From positions 682,001-746,000 of the forward strand of contig NZ_CP115669.1 of NCBI RefSeq assembly GCF_029203285.1: 64,000 nucleotides of DNA, given 5' to 3'. A program made the translations under genes and the position numbers. The notes beneath the pieces were generated by a model. The model ran no database searches, had not been told where the DNA came from, and saw only the letters and a list, made by a program, of their open reading frames with translations. This DNA comes from Pseudomonas sp. PSE14 (GTDB taxonomy: Bacteria; Pseudomonadota; Gammaproteobacteria; Pseudomonadales; Pseudomonadaceae). Numbering within the stretch: position 1 is the first letter of the stretch; each line of letters starts with the position of its first letter. Below are positions 41,656-50,711 of this stretch, piece by piece.

Positions 41656-42120
41656 ATGCATTGTCCCTTCTGCGGCGCCCACGACACCAAAGTCATCGAT
41701 TCGCGCCTGGTCGCCGAAGGCGATCAGGTCCGCCGGCGCCGTGAGTGCCTGAACTGCGGCGAGCGCTTCACCACCTTCGAGACCGCTGAACTGGTCATGC
41801 CACGCCTGATCAAGCAGGACGGCAGTCGCCAGCCATTCGACGAGGACAAGCTGCGCGCCGGCATGCAGCGCGCGCTGGAGAAGCGTCCGGTGAGCATCGA
41901 GCGGCTGGAGGAGGCGCTGGCGCACATCAAGCACAAGCTGCGCGCCACCGGCGAGCGCGAAGTGAAGTCGCGGGTGCTGGGGGAACTGGTGATGGCCGAA
42001 CTGCAGAAGCTCGACGAAGTCGCCTACATCCGATTCGCCTCGGTCTATCGCCGCTTCCAGGACCTCAACGAGTTTCGCGAGGAGATCGAGCGCCTGGCCC
42101 GCGAGCCCTCGAAAGAATGA
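41656..42120 (+). CDS. nrdR: NrdR, repressor of ribonucleotide reductase genes
   Basis: A 154-residue ATP/dATP-sensing repressor. The zinc ribbon at residues 3-34 is [18 protein letters not shown]...[15 protein letters not shown]. The ATP-cone at about 49-139 has [33 protein letters not shown]. It is first in the nrdR-ribD pair, overlapping ribD by ATGA, an order conserved in many proteobacteria. Confidence 0.97.
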   Translation: MHCPFCGAHDTKVIDSRLVAEGDQVRRRRECLNCGERFTTFETAELVMPRLIKQDGSRQPFDEDKLRAGMQRALEKRPVSIERLEEALAHIKHKLRATGEREVKSRVLGELVMAELQKLDEVAYIRFASVYRRFQDLNEFREEIERLAREPSKE

Positions 42121-43235
42121 GCGACCTCGACCCGATGAACACCCTGGACGAGGCCTGGATGGCCCGTGCCATCGAACTGGCGCGCAAGGGCTGGTATTCC
42201 ACCCATCCCAACCCCCGGGTCGGCTGCGTCATCGTGCGTGACGGCGAAGTGGTCGGCGAGGGCTGGCACGTGCGCGCCGGCGAGCCGCACGCCGAGGTCC
42301 ACGCACTGCGCCAGGCCGGCGACAAGGCCCGTGGCGCCACCGCCTACGTCACCCTGGAGCCGTGCAGCCACTTCGGCCGCACGCCGCCCTGCGCGGATGC
42401 GCTGGTGAAGGCCGGCGTGGCGCGGGTGGTGGCGGCCATGCAGGACCCCAATCCGCAGGTTGCCGGCAACGGCATGCGGCGCATCGCCGACGCGGGCATC
42501 GCGGTGCGTTCCGGCGTGCTGGAGAGCGAAGCCCGTGCGCTGAACCCCGGCTTCCTCAAGCGCATGGAAACCGGCTTGCCCTTTGTGCGGGTGAAGCTGG
42601 CGATGAGCCTGGATGGCCGCACCGCGATGGCCAGCGGCGAGAGTCAATGGATCACCGGCCCGGCGGCGCGCCGGGCCGTGCAGCGGCTGCGTGCACAGTC
42701 GAGCGTGGTGCTGTCCGGCGCCGATACCGTGCTGATGGACGATGCGCGACTGACCGTCCGCCCCGGCGAGCTCGGGCTGGATGCCGAGCAGAGCGAACTG
42801 GCGATGCGCCGTCCGCCGCTGCGGGTGCTGATCGACGGGCGCCTGCGCGTGCCGCTGAGCGCCGCATTCTTCCAGGCGGGGCCGGCACTGGTGGTCAGCA
42901 CGCGAGAAGCCTCGGACTATGCCCAAGCCGGTCACGACCAGCTGGTGCTGGCCGGTGATGACGGTCGGGTCGACCTGCCTGCCCTGATGGCCGAGCTGGG
43001 CCGCCGTGGCGTCAATGAAGTGCTGGTGGAAGCCGGCCCGCGCCTGGCCGGAGCATTCGCCCGCCTGGGTCTGGTCGACGAATACTGCATCTTTATGGCG
43101 CCCAAGCTGCTCGGTTCGTCCGCGCGCCCGTTGCTGGAGCTGCCGCTGGAGCGCATGGCCGAATCCCGCGAGCTGAAGATCAGCGACATCCGCGCGGTGG
43201 GCGACGACTGGCTGGTCACGGCCCGCCCGCGCTGA
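42117..43235 (+). CDS. ribD: RibD, bifunctional pyrimidine deaminase/reductase
   Basis: A 372-residue riboflavin enzyme. The N-terminal deaminase (residues about 8-150) has zinc ligands in [10 protein letters not shown] (HAE) and [18 protein letters not shown] (PCxxxGRTPPC). The C-terminal reductase (about 152-365) has [48 protein letters not shown] and [24 protein letters not shown]. It acts on the GTP cyclohydrolase II product supplied by RibA further downstream. It overlaps nrdR. Confidence 0.97.
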   Translation: MSDLDPMNTLDEAWMARAIELARKGWYSTHPNPRVGCVIVRDGEVVGEGWHVRAGEPHAEVHALRQAGDKARGATAYVTLEPCSHFGRTPPCADALVKAGVARVVAAMQDPNPQVAGNGMRRIADAGIAVRSGVLESEARALNPGFLKRMETGLPFVRVKLAMSLDGRTAMASGESQWITGPAARRAVQRLRAQSSVVLSGADTVLMDDARLTVRPGELGLDAEQSELAMRRPPLRVLIDGRLRVPLSAAFFQAGPALVVSTREASDYAQAGHDQLVLAGDDGRVDLPALMAELGRRGVNEVLVEAGPRLAGAFARLGLVDEYCIFMAPKLLGSSARPLLELPLERMAESRELKISDIRAVGDDWLVTARPR

Positions 43236-43347
43236 CGGCCGCATTCGTCGCCCGGCGAATGCGGGTGACTGAATAAACAGAACCTTCCGACTTGTGCCGG
43301 CCTGTGGTAAAACGCCACACGCGGTTGACGTTGTAAACGACCGCGAT

Positions 43348-43508
43348 TGACGTTCTCAGGGCGGGGTGCAAGTCCCCACCGGCGGTAATGGCGTGCAATA
43401 CGCCTAGCCCGCGAGCGCTTGTCACGACCGGTTCGCCGGATGTGCAAGGTCAGCAGACCCGGTGTGATTCCGGGGCCGACGGTAACAGTCCGGATGAAGA
43501 GAGAACGG
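43348..43508 (+). ncRNA. FMN riboswitch (RFN element)
   Basis: The outer stem GTTCTC (43352) / GAGAAC (43501) encloses the RFN consensus blocks: AGGGCGGGGTGCAAGTCCCCACCGGCGGTAAT, TAGCCCGCGAGCG, GGTCAGCAGACCCGGTGTGATTCCGGGGCCGACGGT and AACAGTCCGGATGAAGAGAGAAC (quoted discontinuously from 43358-43506). It controls the ribC-ribB-ribH unit in response to FMN. Confidence 0.96.
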
Positions 43509-43598
43509 GATGAGCCAACGGGGCGTGCCTGTGCACGTCCGCGAAATCCCTTCGATCCGATACGCCCTGTTTTCTAACCAAAACAGGAGTTCGCCACT

Positions 43599-43682
43599 AT
43601 GCAACATCTTTCCCAGTTGGCTTCGCGGGCCTGCCGGCCAGCCGCCTTCGTCGTGCGGGAGGCAACATGTTCACCGGCATAA
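43599..43682 (+). CDS. Short ORF (27 codons) between FMN riboswitch and ribC
   Basis: ATG at 43599 preceded by ACAGGAG 9 bases upstream. It encodes MQHLSQLASRACRPAAFVV... and ends at TAA 43680-43682, 16 bases inside ribC in another frame. Its ribosome-binding site lies in the 3' arm of the hairpin CCTGTTTT/AAAACAGG (near 43566-43587) right after the riboswitch. It may couple riboswitch-controlled translation to ribC. No homology is claimed. Confidence 0.45.
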   Translation: MQHLSQLASRACRPAAFVVREATCSPA

Positions 43683-44335
43683 TCGAATCCATCGGCAGCA
43701 TCGCCTCCATCACCCCAAAGGGCGGTGACGTCCGGCTGTACGTGAAGACCGGCAAGCTCGACCTCGCCGACGTCAAGCTCGGCGACAGCATCGCGGTCAA
43801 CGGCATCTGCCTGACCGCGGTGGACCTGCCCGGCGACGGCTTCTGGGCCGACGTCAGCCGCGAGACCCTGGCGCGCACCGCTTTCGCGCAGCTCAAGGTC
43901 GGCAGCCGGGTGAACCTGGAAAAGGCCCTGACCCCGACCACCCGCCTGGGCGGCCACCTGGTCAGCGGTCACGTCGACGGCGTCGGCGAGATCGTCAAGC
44001 GCGAGGAAAACGCCCGCGCCATCCAGTTCACCGTGCGCGCGCCGCGCGAGCTGGCCAAGTACATCGCGCTCAAGGGCTCGATCACCGTGGATGGCACCAG
44101 CCTGACGGTGAACGCGGTCAATGGCGCCGAGTTCGAGCTGACCATCGTTCCGCACACCGTGCAGGAAACCATCATGGCCGACTACCGCCCCGGGCGCCTG
44201 GTCAACCTGGAGGTCGACCTGCTGGCGCGCTACCTGGAGCGCCTGCTGCTGGGCGACAAGGCCGCCGAACCCGCTGCCGGCTCGACCGGCATCACCGAAG
44301 CATTCCTGGCCGAAAACGGCTTTCTGAAACACTGA
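43667..44335 (+). CDS. ribC: Riboflavin synthase, alpha chain
   Basis: A 222-residue two-domain lumazine-binding protein (also called ribE). The N-terminal repeat has MFTGIIESIGSIASI and GDSIAVNGICLTAV. The second repeat begins LGGHLVSGHVDGVGEIV and contains GSITVDGTSLTVNAV. The C-terminal helix provides the trimer contact. It converts two lumazines to riboflavin plus pyrimidine. GGGAGG lies 6-8 bases before the ATG. It is the first full gene under the FMN riboswitch. Confidence 0.96.
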   Translation: MFTGIIESIGSIASITPKGGDVRLYVKTGKLDLADVKLGDSIAVNGICLTAVDLPGDGFWADVSRETLARTAFAQLKVGSRVNLEKALTPTTRLGGHLVSGHVDGVGEIVKREENARAIQFTVRAPRELAKYIALKGSITVDGTSLTVNAVNGAEFELTIVPHTVQETIMADYRPGRLVNLEVDLLARYLERLLLGDKAAEPAAGSTGITEAFLAENGFLKH

Positions 44336-44351
44336 TAAGGCTTGTCCCCGT

Positions 44352-45449
44352 ATGGCACTCAACAGCATTGAAGAACTGCTCGACGACATGCGTCAGGGCA
44401 AGATGGTCATCCTCATGGATGACGAGGACCGCGAGAACGAAGGCGACCTGATCATCGCCTCCGAGTGCGTCCGCACCGAAGACATCAACTTCATGGCGCG
44501 CTTCGCCCGCGGCCTGATCTGCATGCCGATGACCCGCGAACGCTGCGAACGCCTCGGCCTGCCGCTGATGGTGCAGCGCAACGGTTCCGGCTTCGGCACC
44601 AAGTTCACCGTCTCCATCGAGGCCGCCGAGGGCGTCACCACCGGCATCTCCGCCGCTGACCGCGCCCGCACCGTGCAGGCCGCCGCGGCGAAGAACGCTG
44701 TCGCCGCCGACATCGTCAGCCCCGGCCACATCTTCCCGCTGATGGCCCAGCCCGGCGGCGTGCTTGCTCGCGCCGGCCACACCGAGGCGGCCTGCGACCT
44801 GGCGCGCATGGCCGGTTTCGAGCCCTCCGGCGTGATCTGCGAGATCATGAACGACGATGGCACCATGGCCCGCCGCCCGGAACTGGAAGAGTTTGCCCAG
44901 CAGCACGGCATCAAGATCGGCACCATCGCCGACCTGATCCACTACCGCCTGATCCACGAGCGCACCGTCGAGCGCCTCGCGGAACAGCCGCTGGACACCG
45001 AACTGGGCCAGTTCAAGCTGATCACCTACCGCGACTCCGTGGAAGGCGACGTGCACCTGGCGCTGACCCTGGGCAACGTCTGCGCGGAAGAGCCGACCCT
45101 GGTTCGCGTGCACAACCCCGACCCGCTGCGCGACCTGCTGATGGTCAACCAGGCGGGCCGCTGGAGCTTGCGTGCAGCCATGGCCAAGGTGGCCGAGGCC
45201 GGCACCGGCGTAGTCCTGCTGCTGGGCCACCAGGTTGGCGGCGAGGACCTGCTGGCGCACGTCCGCGAGATCACCAACGCCCATGCTCCGGTGCAGAAAC
45301 CGACCACCACCTACAGCACCGTGGGCGCCGGTTCGCAGATCCTGCGCGACCTGGGTGTACGCAAGATGCGCCTGATGTCGGCACCGATGCGCTTCAACGC
45401 GATATCCGGTTTCGATCTCGAAGTAGTAGAATACCTGCCCGCTGAATGA
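44352..45449 (+). CDS. ribB: 3,4-dihydroxy-2-butanone-4-phosphate synthase with degenerate GTP-cyclohydrolase II domain
   Basis: A 365-residue RibBA-like fusion. The synthase half (residues 1-200) is complete: [21 protein letters not shown] with the acidic loop, [18 protein letters not shown], and [29 protein letters not shown]. The second half keeps the cyclohydrolase II fold ([26 protein letters not shown]). It lacks the zinc cysteines (C-x-x-x-...C-D-C-G), having [14 protein letters not shown] where RibA has ECLTGD...CDCG. The GTP step is therefore expected from the separate ribA at 49.7 kb. Confidence 0.95.
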   Translation: MALNSIEELLDDMRQGKMVILMDDEDRENEGDLIIASECVRTEDINFMARFARGLICMPMTRERCERLGLPLMVQRNGSGFGTKFTVSIEAAEGVTTGISAADRARTVQAAAAKNAVAADIVSPGHIFPLMAQPGGVLARAGHTEAACDLARMAGFEPSGVICEIMNDDGTMARRPELEEFAQQHGIKIGTIADLIHYRLIHERTVERLAEQPLDTELGQFKLITYRDSVEGDVHLALTLGNVCAEEPTLVRVHNPDPLRDLLMVNQAGRWSLRAAMAKVAEAGTGVVLLLGHQVGGEDLLAHVREITNAHAPVQKPTTTYSTVGAGSQILRDLGVRKMRLMSAPMRFNAISGFDLEVVEYLPAE

Positions 45450-45454
45450 ACCCT

Positions 45455-45478
45455 ACCGCCGTGCCCTGGCACGGCGGT
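45455..45478 (+). terminator. Intercistronic hairpin between ribB and ribH
   Basis: ACCGCCGTGCC (45455-45465), CT loop, GGCACGGCGGT (45468-45478), followed by GCCGTTCTTCT. The stem is perfect but the T tract is weak, so it may be an attenuator, partial terminator or mRNA-processing site. Confidence 0.5.
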
Positions 45479-45546
45479 GCCGTTCTTCTACCCTATTTGC
45501 GGAGCGTCACGAGACGCTCCGGCTCTTTAACAGACGAGACCTGCCC

Positions 45547-46023
45547 ATGACCCTGAAGACCATCGAAGGTACCTTCATCGCCCCCAAAGGCCGCTTCGCC
45601 CTGGTGGTTGGCCGCTTCAACAGCTTCGTGGTGGAAAGCCTGGTGGAAGGCGCCATCGACGCGCTGGTGCGCCATGGCGTCGCCCAGAGCGAAATCACCG
45701 TGATCCGCGCTCCGGGCGCCTTCGAAATCCCGCTGGTAGCGCAGAAAGTCGCCCAGCGCGGTGAGTTCGACGCCATCATCGCCCTCGGCGCGGTGATCCG
45801 TGGCGGCACCCCGCACTTCGAATACGTAGCCGGCGAATGCACCAAGGGCCTGGCGCAGGTTTCCCTGCAGTTCGGCGTGCCGGTCGCCTTCGGCGTGCTG
45901 ACCGTAGACTCCATCGAACAAGCTATCGAGCGCTCCGGCACCAAGGCCGGCAACAAGGGCGCCGAAGCTGCCCTGTCCGCCCTGGAAATGGTGAGCCTGC
46001 TGTCGCAGCTGGAGGCCAAGTGA
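45547..46023 (+). CDS. ribH: 6,7-dimethyl-8-ribityllumazine synthase
   Basis: A 158-residue enzyme combining the RibB and RibD products into lumazine. Active-site blocks are [105 protein letters not shown]; the catalytic His is in TPHFEYV. It overlaps nusB by GTGA. Confidence 0.97.
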   Translation: MTLKTIEGTFIAPKGRFALVVGRFNSFVVESLVEGAIDALVRHGVAQSEITVIRAPGAFEIPLVAQKVAQRGEFDAIIALGAVIRGGTPHFEYVAGECTKGLAQVSLQFGVPVAFGVLTVDSIEQAIERSGTKAGNKGAEAALSALEMVSLLSQLEAK

Positions 46024-46496
46024 GCCAGGACAGCGGTACTCCGGCCAAACCCGCCAAGCCCAACAAGATCGCCATGCGTCGCAAGGCTCGCAGCCTCGCG
46101 GTGCAGGCCCTGTATTCCTGGCAGATGGCGGGCCAGCCGCTCAACGAGATCGAGGCCGCCTTCCGCGTCGATAACGACTTCAGCGATGTCGACGGCGCCT
46201 ATTTCCACGAAATCCTCCACGGCGTGCCGCGCCTGAAGGGCGAGCTGGACAAGGAGTTCACCCCTTGCCTGGACCGCGCGCTGGAAGAGATCGACCCGGT
46301 CGAGTTGGCGATCCTGCGCCTTTCCACCTACGAGCTGCGCAACCGCCTGGACGTACCCTACAAGGTCGTCATCAACGAAGGCATCGAGCTGGCCAAGACC
46401 TTCGGCGCCACCGACGGACACAAGTTCGTCAACGGCGTGCTGGACAAGTTGGCCCCGCGCCTGCGCGCCGCCGAACTGCGCGGCGCCAAGCGCTGA
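46020..46496 (+). CDS. nusB: Transcription antitermination factor NusB
   Basis: A 158-residue all-helical protein that with NusE binds boxA in rRNA leaders. [86 protein letters not shown] are typical. The GTG start overlaps the ribH stop. The stop codon lies inside the left inverted repeat of the 152-bp element that follows. Confidence 0.96.
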   Translation: MSQDSGTPAKPAKPNKIAMRRKARSLAVQALYSWQMAGQPLNEIEAAFRVDNDFSDVDGAYFHEILHGVPRLKGELDKEFTPCLDRALEEIDPVELAILRLSTYELRNRLDVPYKVVINEGIELAKTFGATDGHKFVNGVLDKLAPRLRAAELRGAKR

Positions 46497-46643
46497 GAAC
46501 CTGTCCATGCTCTTACTGCGAGACCGTGATCGGAACTCATGCGCTGCTCGGAATCCTCATTTATGGCTCATAAACTCCGGTTCCTGTGCTGCTCTTCGTT
46601 CCGCTGACGGCCTCTCGCTACAGATCCTGAACAGGTTCTGAGC
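46492..46643. repeat. 152-bp element with 15-bp terminal inverted repeats between nusB and thiL
   Basis: GCTGAGAACCTGTCC (46492-46506) and GAACAGGTTCTGAGC (46629-46643) are inverted copies matching at 13 of 15 positions. The interior contains no plus-strand gene. The element supplies the nusB stop codon and ends exactly at the thiL ATG. It looks like a miniature inverted-repeat element. Confidence 0.5.
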
Positions 46644-47603
46644 ATGGGTGAGTTCGAGCTGATCCGTCGCTACTTCGCCTCGGCCGCCTGTGCGGCCGGC
46701 GGCGAGGTAGTGGCATTGGGGATCGGCGATGACTGTGCGCTTCTTGCGCCCAAAGCCGGCGAACAGCTGGCGATTTCCACCGATACCCTGGTCGCCGGCG
46801 TGCATTTCCCCGCTGTCTGCGATGCCTTCCTTCTTGGCCAGCGCGCCCTGGCGGTCTCCGCCAGCGACCTGGCCGCGATGGGCGCCTCGCCCATCGGCTT
46901 CACCCTGGCCCTGACCTTGCCCGAGGCTGACCCGGCCTGGCTCGAAGGTTTCGCCCGTGGCCTGAACCTGAAGGCCCAGGAGTGCGCCATGGCGCTGATC
47001 GGCGGCGATACCACTCGTGGCCCGTTGTCCATGACCATCACCGTGTTCGGCGCCGTGCCCGCCGGGCAGGCGATCACCCGTGCCGGCGCCCGGCCGGGCG
47101 ACCTGCTCTGTGTCGGCGGTGCGTTGGGCGAAGCGGGCGGCGCGCTGCCGCTGGTGCTGGGGGAGCTTTCAGCCGAGCCGGCCATCGCCGAGCCGCTGCT
47201 GGCGCGCTACTGGTCGCCCCAGCCGCAACTGGCGTTCGGCCAGGCTCTGCGGGGCATGGCCAGTGCGGCGCTGGATGTTTCCGACGGACTGCTGGCCGAC
47301 TGTGGGCATATCGCCCGAGCTTCCGGTGTGGCGCTGGTCATCGAGGCCGAGCGTTTGCCCGCGAGCGCGCCGCTGGAGGCGCTGCTGGGTGCCGAGCGCG
47401 CACGACAACTGAAGCTCGGCGCGGGGGATGATTACGTACTGGCCTTCACGCTGCCGCCCGAGCACTTGCCCGTTCTTTCCGCGAACTGGCCGCAACTCTG
47501 TGTGGTCGGTAGGGTGGAGGCCGGCTCCGGCGTTCGCGTGCTGGACGCGCAGGGGGCCGATATCACGCCGCGCCAGGGCGGCTACCTGCATTTCATGGAG
47601 TGA
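46644..47603 (+). CDS. thiL: Thiamine-monophosphate kinase
   Basis: A 319-residue PurM-like kinase making thiamine diphosphate. Family blocks: GEFELIRRYF, ALGIGDDCALLAP, ISTDTLVAGVHFP, ALAVSASDLAAMGASPIGFTLALTLP, ALIGGDTTRGPLSMTITVFGAVP and ALDVSDGLLADCGHIARASGVALVIEAERLP. The final GAGDDYVLAFTLP is the usual GGEDYEL-like motif. The upstream element leaves only a weak ribosome-binding site. It overlaps pgpA. Confidence 0.96.
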   Translation: MGEFELIRRYFASAACAAGGEVVALGIGDDCALLAPKAGEQLAISTDTLVAGVHFPAVCDAFLLGQRALAVSASDLAAMGASPIGFTLALTLPEADPAWLEGFARGLNLKAQECAMALIGGDTTRGPLSMTITVFGAVPAGQAITRAGARPGDLLCVGGALGEAGGALPLVLGELSAEPAIAEPLLARYWSPQPQLAFGQALRGMASAALDVSDGLLADCGHIARASGVALVIEAERLPASAPLEALLGAERARQLKLGAGDDYVLAFTLPPEHLPVLSANWPQLCVVGRVEAGSGVRVLDAQGADITPRQGGYLHFME

Positions 47604-48121
47604 CCGTGACAGAACACCCCGACCAGGCTCCCGCACAGCCCGTGCCCCATTCGGTATGGAGCAATCCCTGGCATTTCCTGGCCTTCGGCTTCGGTTCCGG
47701 CACCCTGCCCAAGGCGCCCGGCACCTGGGGCTCGCTGGTTGCGCTACCCTTCATACCACTGTGGCAGTTGCTCCCGGACTGGGGGTATTGGCTGATGCTG
47801 GGCGTGACCATGCTGTTCGGCTTCTGGCTATGCGGCAAAGTGGCGGACGACCTGCGGGTGCATGACCACGAAGGGATTGTCTGGGACGAGATGGTCGGCA
47901 TGTGGATCACCCTCTGGCTGGTGCCGGAAGGCTGGTGGTGGCTGCTGGTCGGGTTCGTGGTGTTTCGCATCGTCGATATTTCCAAGCCCTGGCCGATCAG
48001 TTGGGTCGACCGCAACGTCCATGGCGGCGTGGGCATCATGCTCGATGACGTGCTGGCCGGCGTGTTCGCCTGGCTGGTGATGCAGGGGCTGACCTGGGGT
48101 TGGGCCCGCTGGCTGATCTGA
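47600..48121 (+). CDS. pgpA: Phosphatidylglycerophosphatase A
   Basis: A 173-residue inner-membrane phosphatase of phosphatidylglycerol synthesis. FGFGSGTLPKAPGTWGSLVALPF is the family motif, followed by HDHEGIVWDEMVGMWITLWLVP and FVVFRIVDISKPWPISWVDRNVHGGVGIMLDDVLAGVFAW, with the conserved acidic and G-x-x-x-D-D residues. It starts with GTG overlapping the thiL stop. Confidence 0.96.
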   Translation: MTVTEHPDQAPAQPVPHSVWSNPWHFLAFGFGSGTLPKAPGTWGSLVALPFIPLWQLLPDWGYWLMLGVTMLFGFWLCGKVADDLRVHDHEGIVWDEMVGMWITLWLVPEGWWWLLVGFVVFRIVDISKPWPISWVDRNVHGGVGIMLDDVLAGVFAWLVMQGLTWGWARWLI

Positions 48122-48130
48122 GGAAGATCG

Positions 48131-48874
48131 ATGCGCCGACTGCTGTACCTGCTTTGCGTACTGTGGTGGCTGCCGGCATGGGCGGATGGCCCGCCCACTG
48201 AAATTCGTGTCGCCAGCGAAGCCTGGGTCAACTACACCCAGGCCGATGGCCGTGGGTTGGCCTGGGATCTCCTGCGTGCCTTGTACGAGCCGCAGGGCGT
48301 GCGCCTGGTCCCGCGCAGCGAGCCTTATGTGCGCTCGGTCGGCCTGGTGCAGCGCGGCGAGGCGGACGCCTGGGTTGGCTCCTATCGTGACGAAATCAGC
48401 AACGTCATCTACCCGCGCTGGCCCTACGACGTCGACCCCATCGGCGCGCTGGGGCGCAAGGATTCCCCGGCGCCGACGTTGGCCGACCTGGCCCGCTTCC
48501 GCCTGGCCTGGATGCGCGGCTACGCCTTCGACCGCTACCTGGATCACCTGACACAGCGCAACGAATTGCAACGCCGCAGCTCGGCATTGCCGATGCTCGC
48601 TAACCGGCGAATCGACTATTTCATCGATGCCCGCCCCGAGTTGGAGGAAATGCTCCAGGGCAAGGGCGTCGATGCCAGCGTCTACCGGATCACCGATATC
48701 GCCTCGATTCCGCTGTATCTTGGCTTTGCCAACAACGAACGCGGCCGCGCGCTGGCGCAGCTGTTCGATGCGCGTATGCAGGTGCTCTATCGCAGTGGCG
48801 AACTGGAGCGCCTGTTCAAGCGCTGGCATTGGCCCTATGCCCCGTTGAAGCCGCTGCTGCCACCCAAGGAGTGA
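48131..48874 (+). CDS. Periplasmic substrate-binding-like protein (SBP_bac_3 fold)
   Basis: A 247-residue exported protein with signal peptide MRRLLYLLCVLWWLPAWA. A bilobal amino-acid-binding-type fold follows: TEIRVASEAWVNYTQADGRGLAWDLLRALYEPQGVRLV, VGLVQRGEADAWVGSYRDEISNVIYPRWPYDVDPIGAL, and a C-terminal ALAQLFDARMQVLYRSGELERLFKRW. No permease or ATPase is adjacent, so it is probably a solitary ligand-binding protein. The ligand is unknown. Confidence 0.82.
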   Translation: MRRLLYLLCVLWWLPAWADGPPTEIRVASEAWVNYTQADGRGLAWDLLRALYEPQGVRLVPRSEPYVRSVGLVQRGEADAWVGSYRDEISNVIYPRWPYDVDPIGALGRKDSPAPTLADLARFRLAWMRGYAFDRYLDHLTQRNELQRRSSALPMLANRRIDYFIDARPELEEMLQGKGVDASVYRITDIASIPLYLGFANNERGRALAQLFDARMQVLYRSGELERLFKRWHWPYAPLKPLLPPKE

Positions 48875-48879
48875 TCGTG

Positions 48880-49527
48880 ATGCCGCGCCTGTTCCTGCTG
48901 TTCTGCCTGTCCTTCTGCTCCGCGCTGGCGCTGGCTGCGCCCCAGGTGCGCGTGGTGGGGCTGTTCCCCGGAGCGGCGGTGCTCAACATCGATGGCCAGC
49001 GCAAGCTGCTCAAGGTGGGCCAGACCGGTCCGGAAGGCATCCAGTTGATCAGTGCCGACGCCCACAAGGCCGTGCTGCGCGTCGGCGGTATGGAGCAGAG
49101 CTACGCGCTGGAGCGCGAGTACAACGACGGCGGTTATTCGGCGCCGGCGGCGCGCACCGAGATGAGCATCGCCCGCGGCAACGGAGGCCACTACTGGGTC
49201 TCCGGGACCATCAACAACCAGAGCGCGCAGTTCCTGGTGGACACCGGCGCCACCTCGGTGGCGATGAACGAAGGCCAGGCACGCCGCCTGGGTATCGACT
49301 ACCGCGCCGTTGGCACACCCATGATGGCCTCCACCGCGAGCGGCACAGCCAGGGGCTGGAAGGTTTCGCTCAACAGCGTGAAGCTCGGTGGCGTCGAGGT
49401 GCTGGGCGTGGAAGCGGTGGTGCTGGAAGGCGAATTCCCCACCGAAATCCTGCTCGGCATGAGCTACCTCAACCGCGTGGGTTGGCGTGAGGATCAAGGG
49501 ATGATGTACATCCAGGCCAAGCATTGA
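48880..49527 (+). CDS. Retropepsin-like aspartic protease (TIGR02281 type)
   Basis: A 215-residue exported protein. The signal peptide is MPRLFLLFCLSFCSALALA. A small beta domain follows (VRVVGLFPGAAVLNIDGQRKLLKVGQTGPEGIQLISAD). The clan AA aspartic-protease domain has the active site QFLVDTGATSVAMNEGQARRLGI and the second hydrophobic-Gly motif in EILLGMSYLNRVGW. The ATG at 48880 is 8 bases after AAGGAG. The substrate is unknown. Confidence 0.88.
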   Translation: MPRLFLLFCLSFCSALALAAPQVRVVGLFPGAAVLNIDGQRKLLKVGQTGPEGIQLISADAHKAVLRVGGMEQSYALEREYNDGGYSAPAARTEMSIARGNGGHYWVSGTINNQSAQFLVDTGATSVAMNEGQARRLGIDYRAVGTPMMASTASGTARGWKVSLNSVKLGGVEVLGVEAVVLEGEFPTEILLGMSYLNRVGWREDQGMMYIQAKH

Positions 49528-49668
49528 GAGCTTGCCCAGAATCTGCTGCGCGCCGCTTCCATCGATAGCGTCGATGCTTATCTTGCAGAATTCGCAATGA
49601 CGGTGCGGCCGGCGCTGCTGCTACAATGCCGGTCCTCCTTCCTTAGATAAATCTTTCAGGAGTTTCCG

Positions 49669-50298
49669 GTGTCTGTCGTTTTCGTCGCCGCCTCCAAGCT
49701 GCCCACTCCCTTCGGCGAGTTCACCATGCATGGCTTCCTCGATGAGGAAACCGGCAAGGAACACGTCGCCCTGACCATGGGCCAGCTCGACGACGGCCTG
49801 CCGGTGCTGGGACGTCTGCACTCCGAGTGCCTGACCGGCGATGCGCTGTTCAGCCTGCGCTGCGACTGTGGTTTCCAGCTCGAAGGCGCACTCTCGGCCA
49901 TCGCCAAAGAAGGTCGCGGCGTGCTGCTGTACCTGCGTCAGGAAGGCCGTGGCATCGGCCTGCTCAACAAGATTCGCGCCTACGCCCTGCAGGATGAGGG
50001 TGCGGACACCGTGGAAGCCAACCTGGCCCTGGGTTTCGGCGCCGACCAGCGCGACTACGCCATGTGCCTGCCGATGCTCAAGCACCTGGGCGTCTGCTCG
50101 CTGAAGCTGATGACCAACAACCCGCGCAAGGTGAAGGCGCTGGAAGGCTACGGCCTGACCGTTGCCGAGCGGGTGCCGCTGCAGAAGGGCCTGAACCCGC
50201 ACAACAAGCGCTACCTGGCGACCAAGGCCGGCAAGCTCGGCCACATGCTGGGCAACATGCATCAGGGCGAAGCCGAGGCCGAGGTCGAAGCTTCGTGA
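49669..50298 (+). CDS. ribA: GTP cyclohydrolase II
   Basis: A 209-residue enzyme starting riboflavin synthesis from GTP. The zinc-binding block is [29 protein letters not shown] with all three cysteines. The rest is [45 protein letters not shown] and [17 protein letters not shown]. It starts with GTG behind CAGGAG. It is not in the riboswitch operon but supplies the activity lost from the ribB C-terminal domain. It overlaps the next gene. Confidence 0.97.
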   Translation: MSVVFVAASKLPTPFGEFTMHGFLDEETGKEHVALTMGQLDDGLPVLGRLHSECLTGDALFSLRCDCGFQLEGALSAIAKEGRGVLLYLRQEGRGIGLLNKIRAYALQDEGADTVEANLALGFGADQRDYAMCLPMLKHLGVCSLKLMTNNPRKVKALEGYGLTVAERVPLQKGLNPHNKRYLATKAGKLGHMLGNMHQGEAEAEVEAS

Positions 50299-50711
50299 AC
50301 CGCGCCGTCGCGCGGCGCCGGCTGAATCTGATCTGGTGGCTGCTGCTGGCCCTCGCGCTGGCGCCGCAGCATCTGCTGCTGGCGCTGGTGGGTGAAACGG
50401 GCTGGTCTGAACAGCTGGCCACGCCGGTTTTCGTCGCCGGGCTGATCTCGATGTTCTTCACCCTGCCGCTGTTCCGTGGCTACAAGCGCGCGCTGGTCGC
50501 CGCGCAGAACGCCCGTGACTCCGCCGAAGAGCCCGCGGCCTGGCAGGCGCTCGGCGCCGCGCAACGCCGTGGCGTGCTGGTCGGCAGCCTGCCGGCCTGG
50601 CTCGGTGCTCTGGCGGTGCTGGTCGACCTGAGTGGCGTCGCCGTCCTACTGCTGGGGCTGGCCAGCCTGGTCATCCTCTGGCTGTACCGCATTCCCCGCC
50701 AGCTCGTCTGA
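50295..50711 (+). CDS. Predicted membrane protein (138 aa)
   Basis: A 138-residue protein with about four membrane segments: [57 protein letters not shown] and [16 protein letters not shown]. No recognised domain is seen. It starts with GTG overlapping the ribA stop and ends immediately before the btuF-like ATG, so it is cotranscribed with both. Confidence 0.8.
   Translation: MNRAVARRRLNLIWWLLLALALAPQHLLLALVGETGWSEQLATPVFVAGLISMFFTLPLFRGYKRALVAAQNARDSAEEPAAWQALGAAQRRGVLVGSLPAWLGALAVLVDLSGVAVLLLGLASLVILWLYRIPRQLV

Noticed and set aside
42045-43244. A 399-codon minus-strand frame opposite ribD
   Set aside because: Shadow of ribD, which has all its catalytic motifs on the plus strand.
49597-49621. 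Promoter for ribA (TACAAT near 49621)
   Set aside because: The -10 hexamer is good but no -35 at 16-18 bases is convincing; not listed as a feature.
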